A DNA stretch of 64,000 nucleotides, taken from the NCBI GenBank assembly GCA_029782365.1, contig JAKOUW010000017.1, positions 186,001 through 250,000 of the forward strand, written 5' to 3'. Position numbers and translations under genes: made by a program. Shown here in pieces: positions 43,242 through 53,265 of the stretch (position 1 is its first letter; every line of letters begins with the position of its first letter). The notes under the pieces were generated by a model, which saw only the letters and a list, made by a program, of their open reading frames with translations, made no database searches and was not told the origin of the DNA. The stretch is from Chloroflexota bacterium (GTDB lineage: Bacteria > Chloroflexota > Anaerolineae > Anaerolineales > UBA4823).

Positions 43242-43799
43242 TCACGAAACCTTACGCCTGCCCAGGCGAGACGCCAGCCAGGCGCCGAACACCACCAGGA
43301 AGACGGCGACAACCACCGGCATAACCGCCGCCACGATGGAGAGGAAAGTGGCAAAAATGTCTTCCGCGATGCTGACCGGAATATTGCCCGCGCCGGCGGT
43401 CGCTGCCGAAACTGCGGGGCGCACCGCCAGCGATTTGACGCCGTGCACCCCGCCCGCCACCAGCAGGCCCATCCCCAACGCCAGCGCCGGGTGGATGTTG
43501 GTGATGACGTGCGCGCTGGCCGCGAAGACAATCGCCCCGGCGGTCGGACGCACGAAAGTTTGCACGATATCGTTCACGTGGTTGACGGCTGGAATTTTAT
43601 CGGCAAAAAACTCGATCAACGAGAGGACAACCAGCAACAAGATTACCCAGGGGTTCTCCAGGGCATCCCATGGCGGCGCCAGAGTGATCACACCCCCGAA
43701 GCGCGCCAGCAGGGCAACCACCAGCAGGGGAATGTAAGCGTTCAACCCGGCGCTGGCCGAAAGGCCAAATGCAGAAAAGATACCCAGAATCCAATCCAT
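43242..43799 (-). CDS. DUF4126-family membrane protein
   Basis: 185 residues, four or five membrane helices, with AFGLSASAGLNAYIPLLVVALLARFG and the ADKIPAVNHVNDIVQTFVRPTAGA motif typical of DUF4126. Function unknown. It follows the DUF2085 gene by 12 bp and is probably co-transcribed with it. Confidence 0.8.
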   Translation of the reverse strand: MDWILGIFSAFGLSASAGLNAYIPLLVVALLARFGGVITLAPPWDALENPWVILLLVVLSLIEFFADKIPAVNHVNDIVQTFVRPTAGAIVFAASAHVITNIHPALALGMGLLVAGGVHGVKSLAVRPAVSAATAGAGNIPVSIAEDIFATFLSIVAAVMPVVVAVFLVVFGAWLASRLGRRKVS

Positions 43800-43811
43800 A
43801 AGTTTACCTCC

Positions 43812-44636
43812 CTAACCCAACGGAAAGCCGTTCCATGTGTGGGTGACGGCAAAACGCACGATATCGATGGCGAAAATCTGCGCCAGGGCAATGGTGAGGC
43901 CGGCCAGAGTCAACCAACCAAACTGCCAGGTGCTGTGGTAGGCGCGTTCGCGGCGCACCACGATGACCGCCACCAGGCTGTACACCATGCCAAGCACAAC
44001 CAGCACCCCCCCCGCGCTGACCAGGGCGGCGAAGTACAGCACAACCCAATTTTGACTGAGCACCAGCAAATCCATCACCAAAGCCAGACCCACGAGCCAC
44101 GCAAGCTGTCGGAAGCCCCCCAGGGCTGGCTGGGGCTGGCTGTCGGCCCACACGGTATCGGTGAAAGCCGGGAAAAGCGCGGCAGCGATCACCAGGCCCA
44201 TTCCTGTGCCGGTCAGCAGGCGCAGAGTATTGTTTGGCTCGTACAGCAGTCCGTGCTTGAGGATCAACGCCAGGAAGGAGTTGCTGCCGTCCAGGGCGAA
44301 GGCCAGGAAAAAGACTCCCAACACAGCGATCACCCGGCGCGGCGGGTTGGCGCCGGCCCGCCTGGCAGTCAACCACTGGAAAGCCAGGCCCAGCACCGCC
44401 CCCAGGTACATCCCAGTGCAGCGGGCGCACAGCGGCATCTGCGTGACCCCGATGTGAAACGAGCGCAGGTCGATGCGGTGACAAACGGCGTACCCCAGGG
44501 CATCGGCTTTCCCCAACAGGTCCGGCGGCGTGTAGATCAACCAGGCCATCACCAGCAATACCGCCGTCAAACCCAAACCGCTTTTCACAACGATTTCCAC
44601 TCTGGATGGTTTTGGGGAAGGGGTTTGACCAAACAT
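43812..44636 (-). CDS. DUF2085-family membrane protein
   Basis: 274 residues with six or more membrane helices. The DUF2085 signature is VCHRIDLRSFHIG, then QMPLCARCTGMYLG: a Cys/His set facing one side of the membrane. The C-terminal half is longer than the core family. It diverges from the DUF3048 lipoprotein gene. Function unknown. Confidence 0.8.
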   Translation of the reverse strand: MFGQTPSPKPSRVEIVVKSGLGLTAVLLVMAWLIYTPPDLLGKADALGYAVCHRIDLRSFHIGVTQMPLCARCTGMYLGAVLGLAFQWLTARRAGANPPRRVIAVLGVFFLAFALDGSNSFLALILKHGLLYEPNNTLRLLTGTGMGLVIAAALFPAFTDTVWADSQPQPALGGFRQLAWLVGLALVMDLLVLSQNWVVLYFAALVSAGGVLVVLGMVYSLVAVIVVRRERAYHSTWQFGWLTLAGLTIALAQIFAIDIVRFAVTHTWNGFPLG

Positions 44637-44704
44637 TATTGTGAATTATATCCCATCATCTCGTGGTATTATACGAGATTGACATTAGAAGGAGAAAGAA
44701 AAAA

Positions 44705-45958
44705 ATGAGAAAAGTAATGATCATCCTGATCGTCCTAGCCCTGGCTGTTTCGAGCTGCAACTTACCGGCTGGCACTCCTACCCAAAGCGCGCCAACGCAA
44801 GCGCCGTTCACCGATACCCCGGTGCCCCCCACCGACACTCCCGCTCCAACCGCTACCAGCACCAATACACCCACGGAAACAGCCACCTTTACACCCTCAC
44901 CCACCGCCACCGACACACTCACCCCCACGCCGGCAGTTTTCGGACCGGATAATTTCCCCGCCGACCTCAACCCCCTGACCGGCCTGGCTCCGGCTTCGCC
45001 TGATTTGCTCAACCGCCGCCCGGTCGCGGTAAAAATCAATCTGGTTCCTCGCAGTTATTATCGCCCGCCATTCGGACTTTCTCTGGCCGATATCGTCTAT
45101 GACTACTATCATAACGGCGGTTACAGCCGCCTGCACGCCATCTTTTACGGCAACAACGCCGACCTGGTTGGGCCGGTGCGCTCTGGGCGTATGTTTGATG
45201 GCGACCTGGTGCGCATGTACAAATCCGTTTTCGCTTATGGCAGCGCCGACCGCAAGATCAACAACCGCCTGCTGAACTCTGAATTCAGCGACCGGTTGGT
45301 GCTGGAAGGCAGCCGTTCCGACTGCCCGCCCACCGACAAGGCTCCGCTCTGCCGCTATAACAAGGATGGCTATGACTATCTATTGGGCAGCACCACGGCG
45401 ATTGAAAACTTCGTCAAGGCCAAAGGCGTGGATATCGGCCGGCAGGATCTGAGAGGCATGAGCTTCAGCGCGCTGACTCCTGAAAATGGCCAGCCCGGCA
45501 CGCAGGCTTATGCTCGCTACTCGGGCGACAACTACGCCCGCTGGGATTACGACGCCGCCAGCGGCAAGTATTTGCGATTCGAGGACGACGCCTGGGATAA
45601 CGCCAACGGCAAAGATGAGAAATACGCTCCGTTGGTGGACCGCCTGAACAACCAGCAGATCAGCGCCGAAAATGTGGTTTTTATCATCGTGCGCCACGAA
45701 TATTACCAGGATCCGCCCAATGAAATCGTGGATATTTTGCTGAGCGGCACGGGAGACGCCTACGCCTTCCGCGACGGGCAAATGTACAAGGTGACCTGGA
45801 ACCGCCCAACCAACACTTCGGTGCTCTTCCTGACCAACCCCGACGGTACACCCTTTGCTTTTAAACCCGGTCAAACCTGGTTCCAAATCATGGGCGTCAG
45901 CTCCAAGATCACCGAGCCAAACCCCGGTGTGTGGCGCTTTAACTTCGTCTTCCCGTAA
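44705..45958 (+). CDS. DUF3048-family lipoprotein
   Basis: 417 residues from ATG 44705 (GAAGGAG upstream). Lipobox VSSC; a long Thr/Pro-rich linker (residues about 25-80); then the two-part DUF3048 (YerB) domain: PLTGLAP, RPVAVKINLVPRSYYRPPFGLSLADIVYDYY, GPVRSGRMFDGDLVRMY. Such proteins are surface-located in Gram-positives and Chloroflexota; activity unknown. A strong terminator follows. Confidence 0.82.
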   Translation: MRKVMIILIVLALAVSSCNLPAGTPTQSAPTQAPFTDTPVPPTDTPAPTATSTNTPTETATFTPSPTATDTLTPTPAVFGPDNFPADLNPLTGLAPASPDLLNRRPVAVKINLVPRSYYRPPFGLSLADIVYDYYHNGGYSRLHAIFYGNNADLVGPVRSGRMFDGDLVRMYKSVFAYGSADRKINNRLLNSEFSDRLVLEGSRSDCPPTDKAPLCRYNKDGYDYLLGSTTAIENFVKAKGVDIGRQDLRGMSFSALTPENGQPGTQAYARYSGDNYARWDYDAASGKYLRFEDDAWDNANGKDEKYAPLVDRLNNQQISAENVVFIIVRHEYYQDPPNEIVDILLSGTGDAYAFRDGQMYKVTWNRPTNTSVLFLTNPDGTPFAFKPGQTWFQIMGVSSKITEPNPGVWRFNFVFP

Positions 45959-45979
45959 ATCGAAATTACTACAACATCA

Positions 45980-46015
45980 AACCCCACCCCGGCGGTTCTA
46001 CCGGGGTGGGGTTTT
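45980..46015. terminator. terminator between convergent DUF3048 and araA genes
   Basis: Long GC stem AACCCCACCCCGG / CCGGGGTGGGGTT with a short loop and a TTTTG tail on the plus strand. It follows the DUF3048 stop by about 20 bases and may act on both strands. Confidence 0.85.
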
Positions 46016-46042
46016 GTTGACTCTTATGAGCTGAGAGGACAG

Positions 46043-47548
46043 TTACAGGCCGTTGCTCAGGTGGTAGTAAAGATCGTTCCAGCGCAGTTTGTCCTTGAAA
46101 CTCTCCACTTCCGTCTTTTCATCGATCAACAAGAACTCGACCCCGGCCATACCGGCAAAATCACGCAGGTGTTCGGCAGTCACAGCATAGCTGAAGCTGG
46201 TGTGGTGCGCCCCGCCAGCATAAATCCAGGCAGCCGCGGCAGCCTTCAGATTCGGGCGCGGCTGCCACAGAGCGCGGGCGACCGGCAGCTTGGGCAGCGG
46301 GGCATCCGTTGGAACGACATCGACCACATTCACCACCATGCGGAAACGATCTCCCATGTGGATAATGGAAGCCCCCACCGCGGGGCCGGTATTGGCGTCG
46401 AAGATCAGGCGCAGTGGATCAGCTTTACCGCCGATCGAAAGGGGCAAGATATCCAATTTTGGCCTGGAAGCGGCAATTGACTCGCAGATTTCAAGCATAT
46501 GTGCGCCAAGCACTTTATCTCCGCTGGCGCTGAAATGATAAGTGTAATCCTCCATAAACGAGACACCACCTGACATCCCGGCTGCCATCACTTTCATGGC
46601 GCGCACCAGCGCAGATGTTTTCCAATCGCCTTCGGCACCAAAACCGTAGCCGTCGCGCATCAGCCTCTGCACTGCCAGGCCGGGCAGTTGGGCCAGGCCG
46701 TGCAAATCTTCAAAGGTGGTCGTGAAAGCAGTGAAATTGCCCGCCTTTAAGAAAGTCCTCAGCCCGACCTCGATGCGCGCCCCTTCGCGCAGAGAGGCAT
46801 ACCGCTCTCCCCCAGGGCGCAGGGCTGCGACAACCTCATATTCGTCAAGGTAAGCCTGCATCATCTGGTTGACATCGCCCTCTGTGGCGCTGTTGACGGC
46901 TTTAACAAGGTCGCCCACACCGTAGCCATACACATCATACCCAAGCTGGATCTGCGCCTGGACTTTGTCGCCTTCGGTCACGGCCACATCGCGCATGTTA
47001 TCGCCAAAGCGCGCCACCCGCGCACCCTGCCAGTCGGCCCAGGCGGCTGCAGCACGCGCCCAAACGCCCAATTCGCGCTGGACTTCGGCATCTTGCCAGT
47101 GCCCGACCACCACTTTGCGCTCCAGGCGCAAACGGGAGCCGATAAATCCAAATTCTCGGTCCCCGTGGGCCGCCTGGTTCAGGTTCATGAAATCCATGTC
47201 AATTTCCGACCAGGGGATTTCGCGGTTGTACTGCGTATGCAGATGGGCAAAGGGTTTCTTAAGTTGGGTCAGCCCAGAAATCCACATCTTGGCTGGCGAG
47301 AAGGTGTGCATCCAGGTGATAAGACCGATGCAGTTTTTGTCCGAATTGGCCTCCAAGCACAGTTTGTGGATCGAGTCTGGAGTGGTGAGCACCGGTTTGA
47401 AGACCACTTTGACGGGAATCTGCCCGGAGACTTCCAAAGCGTGCGCGATCTCTTTTGAGTGCTCAGCAACGATTTCCAACGTTTTGGGCCCATATAAATG
47501 CTGACTTCCCGTCACAAACCAGACTTCATAACTATGTAAATCAATCAT
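46043..47548 (-). CDS. araA: L-arabinose isomerase
   Basis: 501 residues, normal AraA length. Recognised by the N-terminal [55 protein letters not shown] with the catalytic glutamate, MEDYTYHF with the second, and the C-terminal [13 protein letters not shown] with metal His. It converts L-arabinose to L-ribulose. AAGGAG precedes the ATG. It is the last gene of the operon after araD (57-bp gap). Confidence 0.96.
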   Translation of the reverse strand: MIDLHSYEVWFVTGSQHLYGPKTLEIVAEHSKEIAHALEVSGQIPVKVVFKPVLTTPDSIHKLCLEANSDKNCIGLITWMHTFSPAKMWISGLTQLKKPFAHLHTQYNREIPWSEIDMDFMNLNQAAHGDREFGFIGSRLRLERKVVVGHWQDAEVQRELGVWARAAAAWADWQGARVARFGDNMRDVAVTEGDKVQAQIQLGYDVYGYGVGDLVKAVNSATEGDVNQMMQAYLDEYEVVAALRPGGERYASLREGARIEVGLRTFLKAGNFTAFTTTFEDLHGLAQLPGLAVQRLMRDGYGFGAEGDWKTSALVRAMKVMAAGMSGGVSFMEDYTYHFSASGDKVLGAHMLEICESIAASRPKLDILPLSIGGKADPLRLIFDANTGPAVGASIIHMGDRFRMVVNVVDVVPTDAPLPKLPVARALWQPRPNLKAAAAAWIYAGGAHHTSFSYAVTAEHLRDFAGMAGVEFLLIDEKTEVESFKDKLRWNDLYYHLSNGL

Positions 47549-47605
47549 GATGGCTCTCCTTATGTTCTGCGATCAGAATGCGCAGGTTCACAATCCGCGA
47601 CCAAT

Positions 47606-48247
47606 TCATTGTCCATATACATTCATATAACGCTGATGCAGTTTATCCACATCCTCTTGCGGTAACACATCCGGTGTGCCAATCTGCAAAGACAGCCAGA
47701 CGATTTTCGCATTGTCTTCGGTCATCACGGCGGCTTTGACCGCCGCCGTCGCATTCTTGCCTATCGTGAACACGCCGTGATTCTTCAACAGCACAGCGGG
47801 CGAACTGCCAATGCTTTCGATCACCACCTTGCCGATGGCGTCATCCCCAATCAGGGCAAACCCACCGCACGGAATCGGGCCCCCAAATTCGTCTGCGATC
47901 GCTGTCAAAACCACAGGGATCGGTTTGTTCACCGCTGCAAAGGCAGTGGCATACGCAGAGTGTGTATGCACCACCCCATGCACATCCTGGCGGTTCCTGT
48001 AAATATACAGGTGACTGTAAACATCGGAGGATGGCTTATAATCGCCCTCGACCAGCTTGCCGTTCATATCGACCACAACCATATGCTGGGCGCGCATCTC
48101 TTCATAGCGAATGCCCGAGGCTTTGATCACCACCAGCCCAGTGTCTGGATCTCTTGCGCTCACATTGCCGCCTGTCCACACAACCAGGTTATTTTTCGGT
48201 AATTCAAGATGCAGTTGAACGAGTTCTTCTTTTAATTTTTCAAGCAT
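47606..48247 (-). CDS. araD: L-ribulose-5-phosphate 4-epimerase
   Basis: 213 residues, class II aldolase fold. Zinc ligands in VHTHSAYATAFAA and LLKNHGVFTIG; phosphate-site GGNVSARD near the N-terminus. It gives D-xylulose 5-phosphate for the pentose phosphate route. AAGGA lies six bases before the ATG. The kinase that makes its substrate (araB) is not in this cluster. Confidence 0.92.
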   Translation of the reverse strand: MLEKLKEELVQLHLELPKNNLVVWTGGNVSARDPDTGLVVIKASGIRYEEMRAQHMVVVDMNGKLVEGDYKPSSDVYSHLYIYRNRQDVHGVVHTHSAYATAFAAVNKPIPVVLTAIADEFGGPIPCGGFALIGDDAIGKVVIESIGSSPAVLLKNHGVFTIGKNATAAVKAAVMTEDNAKIVWLSLQIGTPDVLPQEDVDKLHQRYMNVYGQ

Positions 48248-48323
48248 AAATATTCCTTAGTTCGATATTCGTCACCCATTCACAGCCGTCTGTTTATTCA
48301 CAAAATTAAACCGCCAGGTAATT

Positions 48324-48370
48324 AACAGCCAAGCAGTGGAATTTCCCCTGCGCCAGCCTGGCTTGCTGTT
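48324..48370. other. hairpin between transporter and araD genes
   Basis: Arms AACAGCCAAGC (48324-48334) and GCTTGCTGTT (48361-48370) pair over 10 bp with one bulged base. It lies in the 158-bp gap between the last permease gene and araD. A partial terminator or processing site that lowers araDA relative to transporter mRNA would fit. Confidence 0.5.
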
Positions 48371-48405
48371 TCCATCACGGGATTTTGGGCGTCCAATGCG
48401 ATAAC

Positions 48406-49386
48406 CTAAGAATGCTTGGCTTTCAAATAGAACAGGCTTTGTATGCCAATGAATATCAAGGTCAGCACCCCAACGCCAATACGCGTCCACCAGGAACTCA
48501 ATGTGCCGTTGAATTGCAAGACGGATACAATGGTGCCGTGGATCAAAACGCCAAACAAAGTGCCGATCACATTGCCCACGCCGCCAGTTAGCGCTGTGCC
48601 GCCCATCACGACAGAAGCGATGGCGTCCAATTCCATCCCGGTGGCGAACTGCCCATAACCTGCCAGCAAAGACATACTGAAGACAATGCCTGCCAGCGCT
48701 GAACAAAATCCACTCAACGCATAAACGGCTATTTTCGTGCGAGCCACCGATAGACCCATCAAGAGGGCTGATTGTTCATTGTTTCCCATCGCATAGATCG
48801 TGCGACCAAAACGAGTGAAGAAAGTCAAATAGAACACCACGATCAATATGATGGGGGCAACCAGGGTGGTTGGGTAGATATACGTTTTTTGCAGAAATGG
48901 AATATAGATCGGTGTCAGAGCCAGGGCTTTATAAACAGGATCTTTGATGGTGACCGAAGTCAGGCTGATGATGTAAGCCAGACCGCGGGCGAAGAACAAT
49001 CCCATCAGAGTTGCAATAAACGGCTGAACCTTGAGAGATTGGATAATCCATCCCAGGAGAGCCCCAAAGGCAATCCCCATCACAATCATCAGAGGCAGCA
49101 CCACGTATGGGCTGACTCCCTCGCGTAACAAAGCGGCAGACGCCGTACTGGTCAGGGCAATCACCCCTCCGACCGAAAGATCGATCCCACCGGTCAAGAT
49201 GACCAGGGTCATGCCGATCGCCACCAGCAGCAGGCTGCCGTCATTGATGAACAGGTTGAAAAACACCTGCGGCTTTTGCATGGCAGGATACATTTGCCCA
49301 CTGACATAGTACGCCAGGAGAAAAATGGCAAAAGTGGTCAGCAGAGGGCCATATCGCAAGAGGAAAGTTCTAATTCGGTGTACCAT
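48406..49386 (-). CDS. yjfF: sugar ABC transporter permease, YjfF type
   Basis: 326 residues, about nine membrane helices of the RbsC/BPD_transp_2 family, with GMTLVILTGGIDLSVGGVIALT and AIASVVMGGTALTGGVG. ATG at 49386 overlaps the upstream permease stop by 17 bp. It is the second permease of a YtfQ-YtfR-YtfT-YjfF set, known for galactofuranose in E. coli and, as AraUVWZ, for arabinose in Shewanella. Here araA/araD argue for L-arabinose. Confidence 0.85.
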   Translation of the reverse strand: MVHRIRTFLLRYGPLLTTFAIFLLAYYVSGQMYPAMQKPQVFFNLFINDGSLLLVAIGMTLVILTGGIDLSVGGVIALTSTASAALLREGVSPYVVLPLMIVMGIAFGALLGWIIQSLKVQPFIATLMGLFFARGLAYIISLTSVTIKDPVYKALALTPIYIPFLQKTYIYPTTLVAPIILIVVFYLTFFTRFGRTIYAMGNNEQSALLMGLSVARTKIAVYALSGFCSALAGIVFSMSLLAGYGQFATGMELDAIASVVMGGTALTGGVGNVIGTLFGVLIHGTIVSVLQFNGTLSSWWTRIGVGVLTLIFIGIQSLFYLKAKHS

Positions 49387-50461
49387 GCTGTGAGCCTTTT
49401 CGCCCAAATAATCGATTCATCCAACGCCGGGCGTAATCCGAATAGAGCAGGATCACCACCATGACCAGCACAGCTTTCGCCGCCAATAAGGCATTTGCTC
49501 GGACTCCCAAGCTGTAAACGGTGACCGTGAATGTCCAAATGACAACTGCGCCGATCACGCTGGCAAACAGAGAAAACCGTCCGCCCGACATTAATGTGCC
49601 GCCCATCACAACCGCCAGGATTGCGTCTAACTCATAATTGAGACCGTTGTTATTCCCATCTGCGCTGTGAACGTAGGAACTCAGAATAAGTCCGGCAATG
49701 GCGCCGCAAAATCCGCAGAATGTGTATGCGAACAACTTCACATTCTGTTCATTGATGCCGCTGTAATATGTTGCCTTGGCATTGATGCCGACTGACTCAA
49801 TGAACAAACCGATGGCCGTCCTGCGCACCAACAACCAGGCCAGTATGAGCACCACAGCCACAATGTAAATTGAAACCGGTAAACCCAGGATATATCCGTT
49901 CCCAAACCAGAAATAAGGCGTGTAATAAATTGTCATGATTTGCCCATTGGTAATGAGCTGGGCAATCCCACGGCCTGCAACCATCAAAATCAGCGTGGCA
50001 ACCATCGGTTGAATTTTAGCCCTGGAAACCAGGAGCCCATTCCACACACCGCACAGCGTGCCGGCTGCGAGGTTCGCCAGGATTATGAGGGGCAAAGGTG
50101 TATTTGTGGCGTTCTTCGTCAGAATGTCATTCGTGATCAATTGATTTCCCAAAGCCGGGTTGATTAACACAGCGCCCATGGCGGCCGAGATCGCAATCAC
50201 CGCCCCGACGGATAGATCGACCCCGCCAGTGGCGATAACCAGAGTCATGCCAATTGCCACCAGCATGAGGGGCGCCCCGTTGTTAAAGACATCCACCAGG
50301 TTGCCATACAAGTGTTTTCCATAAACGGGATCTTCGATAATGCCAAGTTTGAAGAAGCCCGGTTCAACGATGGCATTGAAAACCAAGATCACCACCCAGG
50401 CTAATAAAGGTAAAAATAGCCGGCTTTCACGAACTCGTTTCCAGAATGATGTTTGGTTCAT
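49370..50461 (-). CDS. ytfT: sugar ABC transporter permease, YtfT type
   Basis: 363 residues with the RbsC-family pattern (GMTLVIATGGVDLSVGAVIAISAAMGA, ELDAILAVVMGGTLMSGGRFS). Start overlaps the ATPase stop (ATGA). It pairs with the YjfF-type permease to form the transmembrane channel. Confidence 0.85.
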   Translation of the reverse strand: MNQTSFWKRVRESRLFLPLLAWVVILVFNAIVEPGFFKLGIIEDPVYGKHLYGNLVDVFNNGAPLMLVAIGMTLVIATGGVDLSVGAVIAISAAMGAVLINPALGNQLITNDILTKNATNTPLPLIILANLAAGTLCGVWNGLLVSRAKIQPMVATLILMVAGRGIAQLITNGQIMTIYYTPYFWFGNGYILGLPVSIYIVAVVLILAWLLVRRTAIGLFIESVGINAKATYYSGINEQNVKLFAYTFCGFCGAIAGLILSSYVHSADGNNNGLNYELDAILAVVMGGTLMSGGRFSLFASVIGAVVIWTFTVTVYSLGVRANALLAAKAVLVMVVILLYSDYARRWMNRLFGRKGSQHGTPN

Positions 50462-51972
50462 AACTCTCCCGCCATGGTATGGATGAGGGTCTTGTCATCA
50501 ACGCTGCTGGTATATTCAGCAACCTTTTTGTGATCACGCAGCACCATGATGCGGTCACTGACGCGCAGCACTTCTTCCAATTCTGAGGATATAAAAGCGC
50601 ATGATTTGCCCTCCTCTGCCAATTGCATCACCAATTTTTGGATTTCCGTTTTTGCTCCTACATCGACGCCTCGTGTTGGTTCATCCAAAATAAGAACTTT
50701 GGGGTTCGTCGCCAGCCAGCGTGCAAGGATCACTTTTTGCTGATTACCGCCGCTCAAATTCTTTACCAGTTGATCGGCCGAAGGCGTGACAATCCCCAGC
50801 AGTTGAATATATCTGTCGGCAATTTCGTTCTGCTTTGAGGCAGCCAGAAATTTGAACCAACCAAAACGCGCTTGCAGCGCCAGGATGATATTTTCGCGGA
50901 TGGTCAGATCACCGACGATTCCTTCAGCTTTGCGATCCTCCGGGCAGAGGGCAATGCCGCGCTTGAGCGACTCCAGTGGAGAAAAGTTTTTCACCTTTTC
51001 ACCAGCCACAAAAAGAGAACCTTTGTCTGGGGCGTCGATTCCGAAGATTAACCCGGCCAGTTCTGTGCGTCCGGAGCCCAGCAAACCCGCAATTCCCAAA
51101 ACTTCATGGGAGCGCAATTCGACGTCCACTGGCTCCATCGAGCCTGTCCTGCCCAAGCCTTTCGCTTCGACGATATGTTGATTGATCGGCTGTTCTTCAG
51201 CCTGGGATTTTACTTTAGACATGGCATCCAGCTCTGTCAGACTGCGCCCAAGCATTTTTGCGACCAACTCAACACGTGGCAAGGAGGCGGTGTCATAGGT
51301 TCCTACCAGTTTCCCATTCCGCAAAACCGTGATGCGGTCGGCGATCTGGTAAACCTGATCCAAAAAATGAGTGATAAAAATGATGCCAATGCCTTCGTTT
51401 TTCAGTTTACGCATGACATCGAAGAGCAGCCCGGTTTCGTGCATGTCCAGGCTGGATGTAGGCTCATCGAGGATCAGGACCTTGACAGAAAGAACTTCCA
51501 GCGCACGCGTGATGGCCACCATTTGTTGAATGGCAACCGAGTAATTTTCCAGAGGCTGAGTGACATCAATGTCAACATTCAATCGATTGATCGCCTTCAG
51601 AGCGAGCACATTCATCTTTCGCCAATCAATGCTTCCAAAACGGAGCGGCTCACGTCCCAGCATGATATTCTCGGCGACTGAAATATTAGTACAAAGGTTG
51701 ACTTCCTGATAAACGGTGCTGATTCCAAGCTCCTGAGAATGTTGAGGGGACCGCACTTGCACAAGTTTTCCATCCAATTCGATGGAGCCTTGATCAGGCT
51801 GTTCCACACCGGTCAGTACTTTGATCAGGGTTGACTTCCCTGCTCCATTTTCACCCATCAGCGCGTGGATCTCCCCGGCTCTCAAGGAAAAATCCACATT
51901 CTCAAGTGCTATCACGCCTGGGAAGGATTTTGCGATCCCTGACATTATGACTATATTTTTCGCTTCAGTCAT
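50458..51972 (-). CDS. ytfR: sugar ABC transporter ATPase, YtfR type, two NBDs
   Basis: 504 residues with two ABC domains. The first is complete: GENGAGKSTLIKVL, YQEVNL in the Q-loop, VAIQQMVAITRAL, ILDEPTSSLD. The second has a divergent P-loop (GLLGSGRTELAGLIFG) but normal LSGGNQQKVILARWL and ILDEPTRGVD. This is the usual asymmetry of RbsA/MglA-like ATPases. Confidence 0.9.
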   Translation of the reverse strand: MTEAKNIVIMSGIAKSFPGVIALENVDFSLRAGEIHALMGENGAGKSTLIKVLTGVEQPDQGSIELDGKLVQVRSPQHSQELGISTVYQEVNLCTNISVAENIMLGREPLRFGSIDWRKMNVLALKAINRLNVDIDVTQPLENYSVAIQQMVAITRALEVLSVKVLILDEPTSSLDMHETGLLFDVMRKLKNEGIGIIFITHFLDQVYQIADRITVLRNGKLVGTYDTASLPRVELVAKMLGRSLTELDAMSKVKSQAEEQPINQHIVEAKGLGRTGSMEPVDVELRSHEVLGIAGLLGSGRTELAGLIFGIDAPDKGSLFVAGEKVKNFSPLESLKRGIALCPEDRKAEGIVGDLTIRENIILALQARFGWFKFLAASKQNEIADRYIQLLGIVTPSADQLVKNLSGGNQQKVILARWLATNPKVLILDEPTRGVDVGAKTEIQKLVMQLAEEGKSCAFISSELEEVLRVSDRIMVLRDHKKVAEYTSSVDDKTLIHTMAGEL

Positions 51973-52004
51973 GGGTCAACCTGTCTGTAATCTAAAAAGA
52001 TCAG

Positions 52005-52043
52005 GATGGAGAAGCATCGTTTCGGCTACGGTGCTTCTCCATC
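52005..52043 (-). terminator. hairpin after the binding-protein gene
   Basis: Perfect 12-bp arms GATGGAGAAGCA (52005-52016) and TGCTTCTCCATC (52032-52043) with a 15-base loop, followed on the minus strand within a few bases by CTTTTT. It lies between the binding-protein gene and the ATPase gene, where a partial terminator would keep the binding protein in excess. Confidence 0.7.
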
Positions 52044-52090
52044 AATTCGGTCAGCCTGCGTGCCTGAGCCGAGACAGTCCTAAGTCAGAC

Positions 52091-53089
52091 TTAGTACTTA
52101 CGAGAAGGCAGCAGCTGCGCAGCATTGTCTGGATAATAAACGGTTTCGTTGGTGAGTGTTTCGCGATCAACCGGTTGACCGTTCATGAGTTTCAAAGCCA
52201 TCTCGAAGACCTGCGGTCCAAGCAAGGGATTGCATTCCACATCGGCCTGGAACCAGCCATCAACCATCGCCTGAAAGCCGCCGCGCGTGCCGTCCACAGA
52301 AACGATGAAGAGATCGCCCGGCTTTACCCCAGCCGCTTTCAAGGCTTCAATCGCACCGATTCCCATATCATCATTATGGATGAAGATACCCTGGAAATCC
52401 ACACCTGGTTTGTATTTCTGCAGGAAAGCTTGCATCACAGGGAGTGCTTCTGCTCGGGTGAAATTACCAGTCTGAGAGTCGATGATTTTAATGTTGGCAT
52501 TGAGTTTATTGCGCAAGCCTGCCGCGCGCCCAACCGCTGCGCCAGAGCCCGTAGTGCCGGACAATTCCAAAATCGAAGCGCCGTTCGGGAATTTTTTGTT
52601 GAATTCAGCGGCTGCCCGCTCGCCTTCCAATTTCATGTCGGAGCCAATGTGAGCTGCGTACAGAGATGAATCGGCGCTGACACTGCGGTCCACGATAATG
52701 ACCGGGATACCCGCATTCTTCGCTTCTGTCAAAACCGCATCCCAGCCATCTTCAACCACGGGAGGCAAAGCAATGACACTCACACCCTGCTGGATGCAGG
52801 CGCGGATGGCAGAGATCTGATTTTCCTGTTTTTGCTGGGCATCGGAAAAGATCAATTTCGCGCCCACTTTATCGGCTGTCTCTTTAATAGACGCCGTATT
52901 CGCCGTGCGCCAGTCACTCTCAGCCCCGAGTTGTGGATAGCACAGAGTCATATCGGCATAAGTAAAGGTCTTTTTCGCAGGAGCTTGAGTGGTGGATGGA
53001 GCTGAGGTGGCAGGTGCGCCACAAGCAGATAACATAAGACTGGTCAAAACCAGAGTTACGAGAATGGTAAAAAGAAGCTTCTTGGACAT
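52091..53089 (-). CDS. ytfQ: sugar ABC substrate-binding lipoprotein, YtfQ type
   Basis: 332 residues. Lipobox LSAC; periplasmic-binding-protein-like I fold: CYPQLGAESDWRTANTASIKETADKVG, VIIVDRSVSADSS, GIFIHNDDMGIGAIEALKAAG and DGTRGGFQAMVDGW. AGGAG precedes the ATG. It binds the sugar (arabinose or a furanose form, from context) and delivers it to the permeases downstream. It lies 176 bp after the regulator gene. Confidence 0.88.
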   Translation of the reverse strand: MSKKLLFTILVTLVLTSLMLSACGAPATSAPSTTQAPAKKTFTYADMTLCYPQLGAESDWRTANTASIKETADKVGAKLIFSDAQQKQENQISAIRACIQQGVSVIALPPVVEDGWDAVLTEAKNAGIPVIIVDRSVSADSSLYAAHIGSDMKLEGERAAAEFNKKFPNGASILELSGTTGSGAAVGRAAGLRNKLNANIKIIDSQTGNFTRAEALPVMQAFLQKYKPGVDFQGIFIHNDDMGIGAIEALKAAGVKPGDLFIVSVDGTRGGFQAMVDGWFQADVECNPLLGPQVFEMALKLMNGQPVDRETLTNETVYYPDNAAQLLPSRKY

Positions 53090-53265
53090 TTTCTTCTCCT
53101 ATATTTGTTAGGTATCGGTTGAAAAGGTGGCATTATAATCATTCTCAGATTGATTGCCTTCAGCGATGATGGCAATCTCTCCAGGGAGCGTGCACCTCAG
53201 ACGCCAATCCGGGGGTGTGCGCTTCCTTTCCTTCAGCTTTTAACGTCTCTTTTGTTTCACCTCCT

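Noticed and set aside
43170..44708. 512-codon open frame on the plus strand across the DUF4126 and DUF2085 genes
   Set aside because: Composition is Gln/His/Arg-rich and without motifs, while both minus-strand genes show family signatures and membrane helices.
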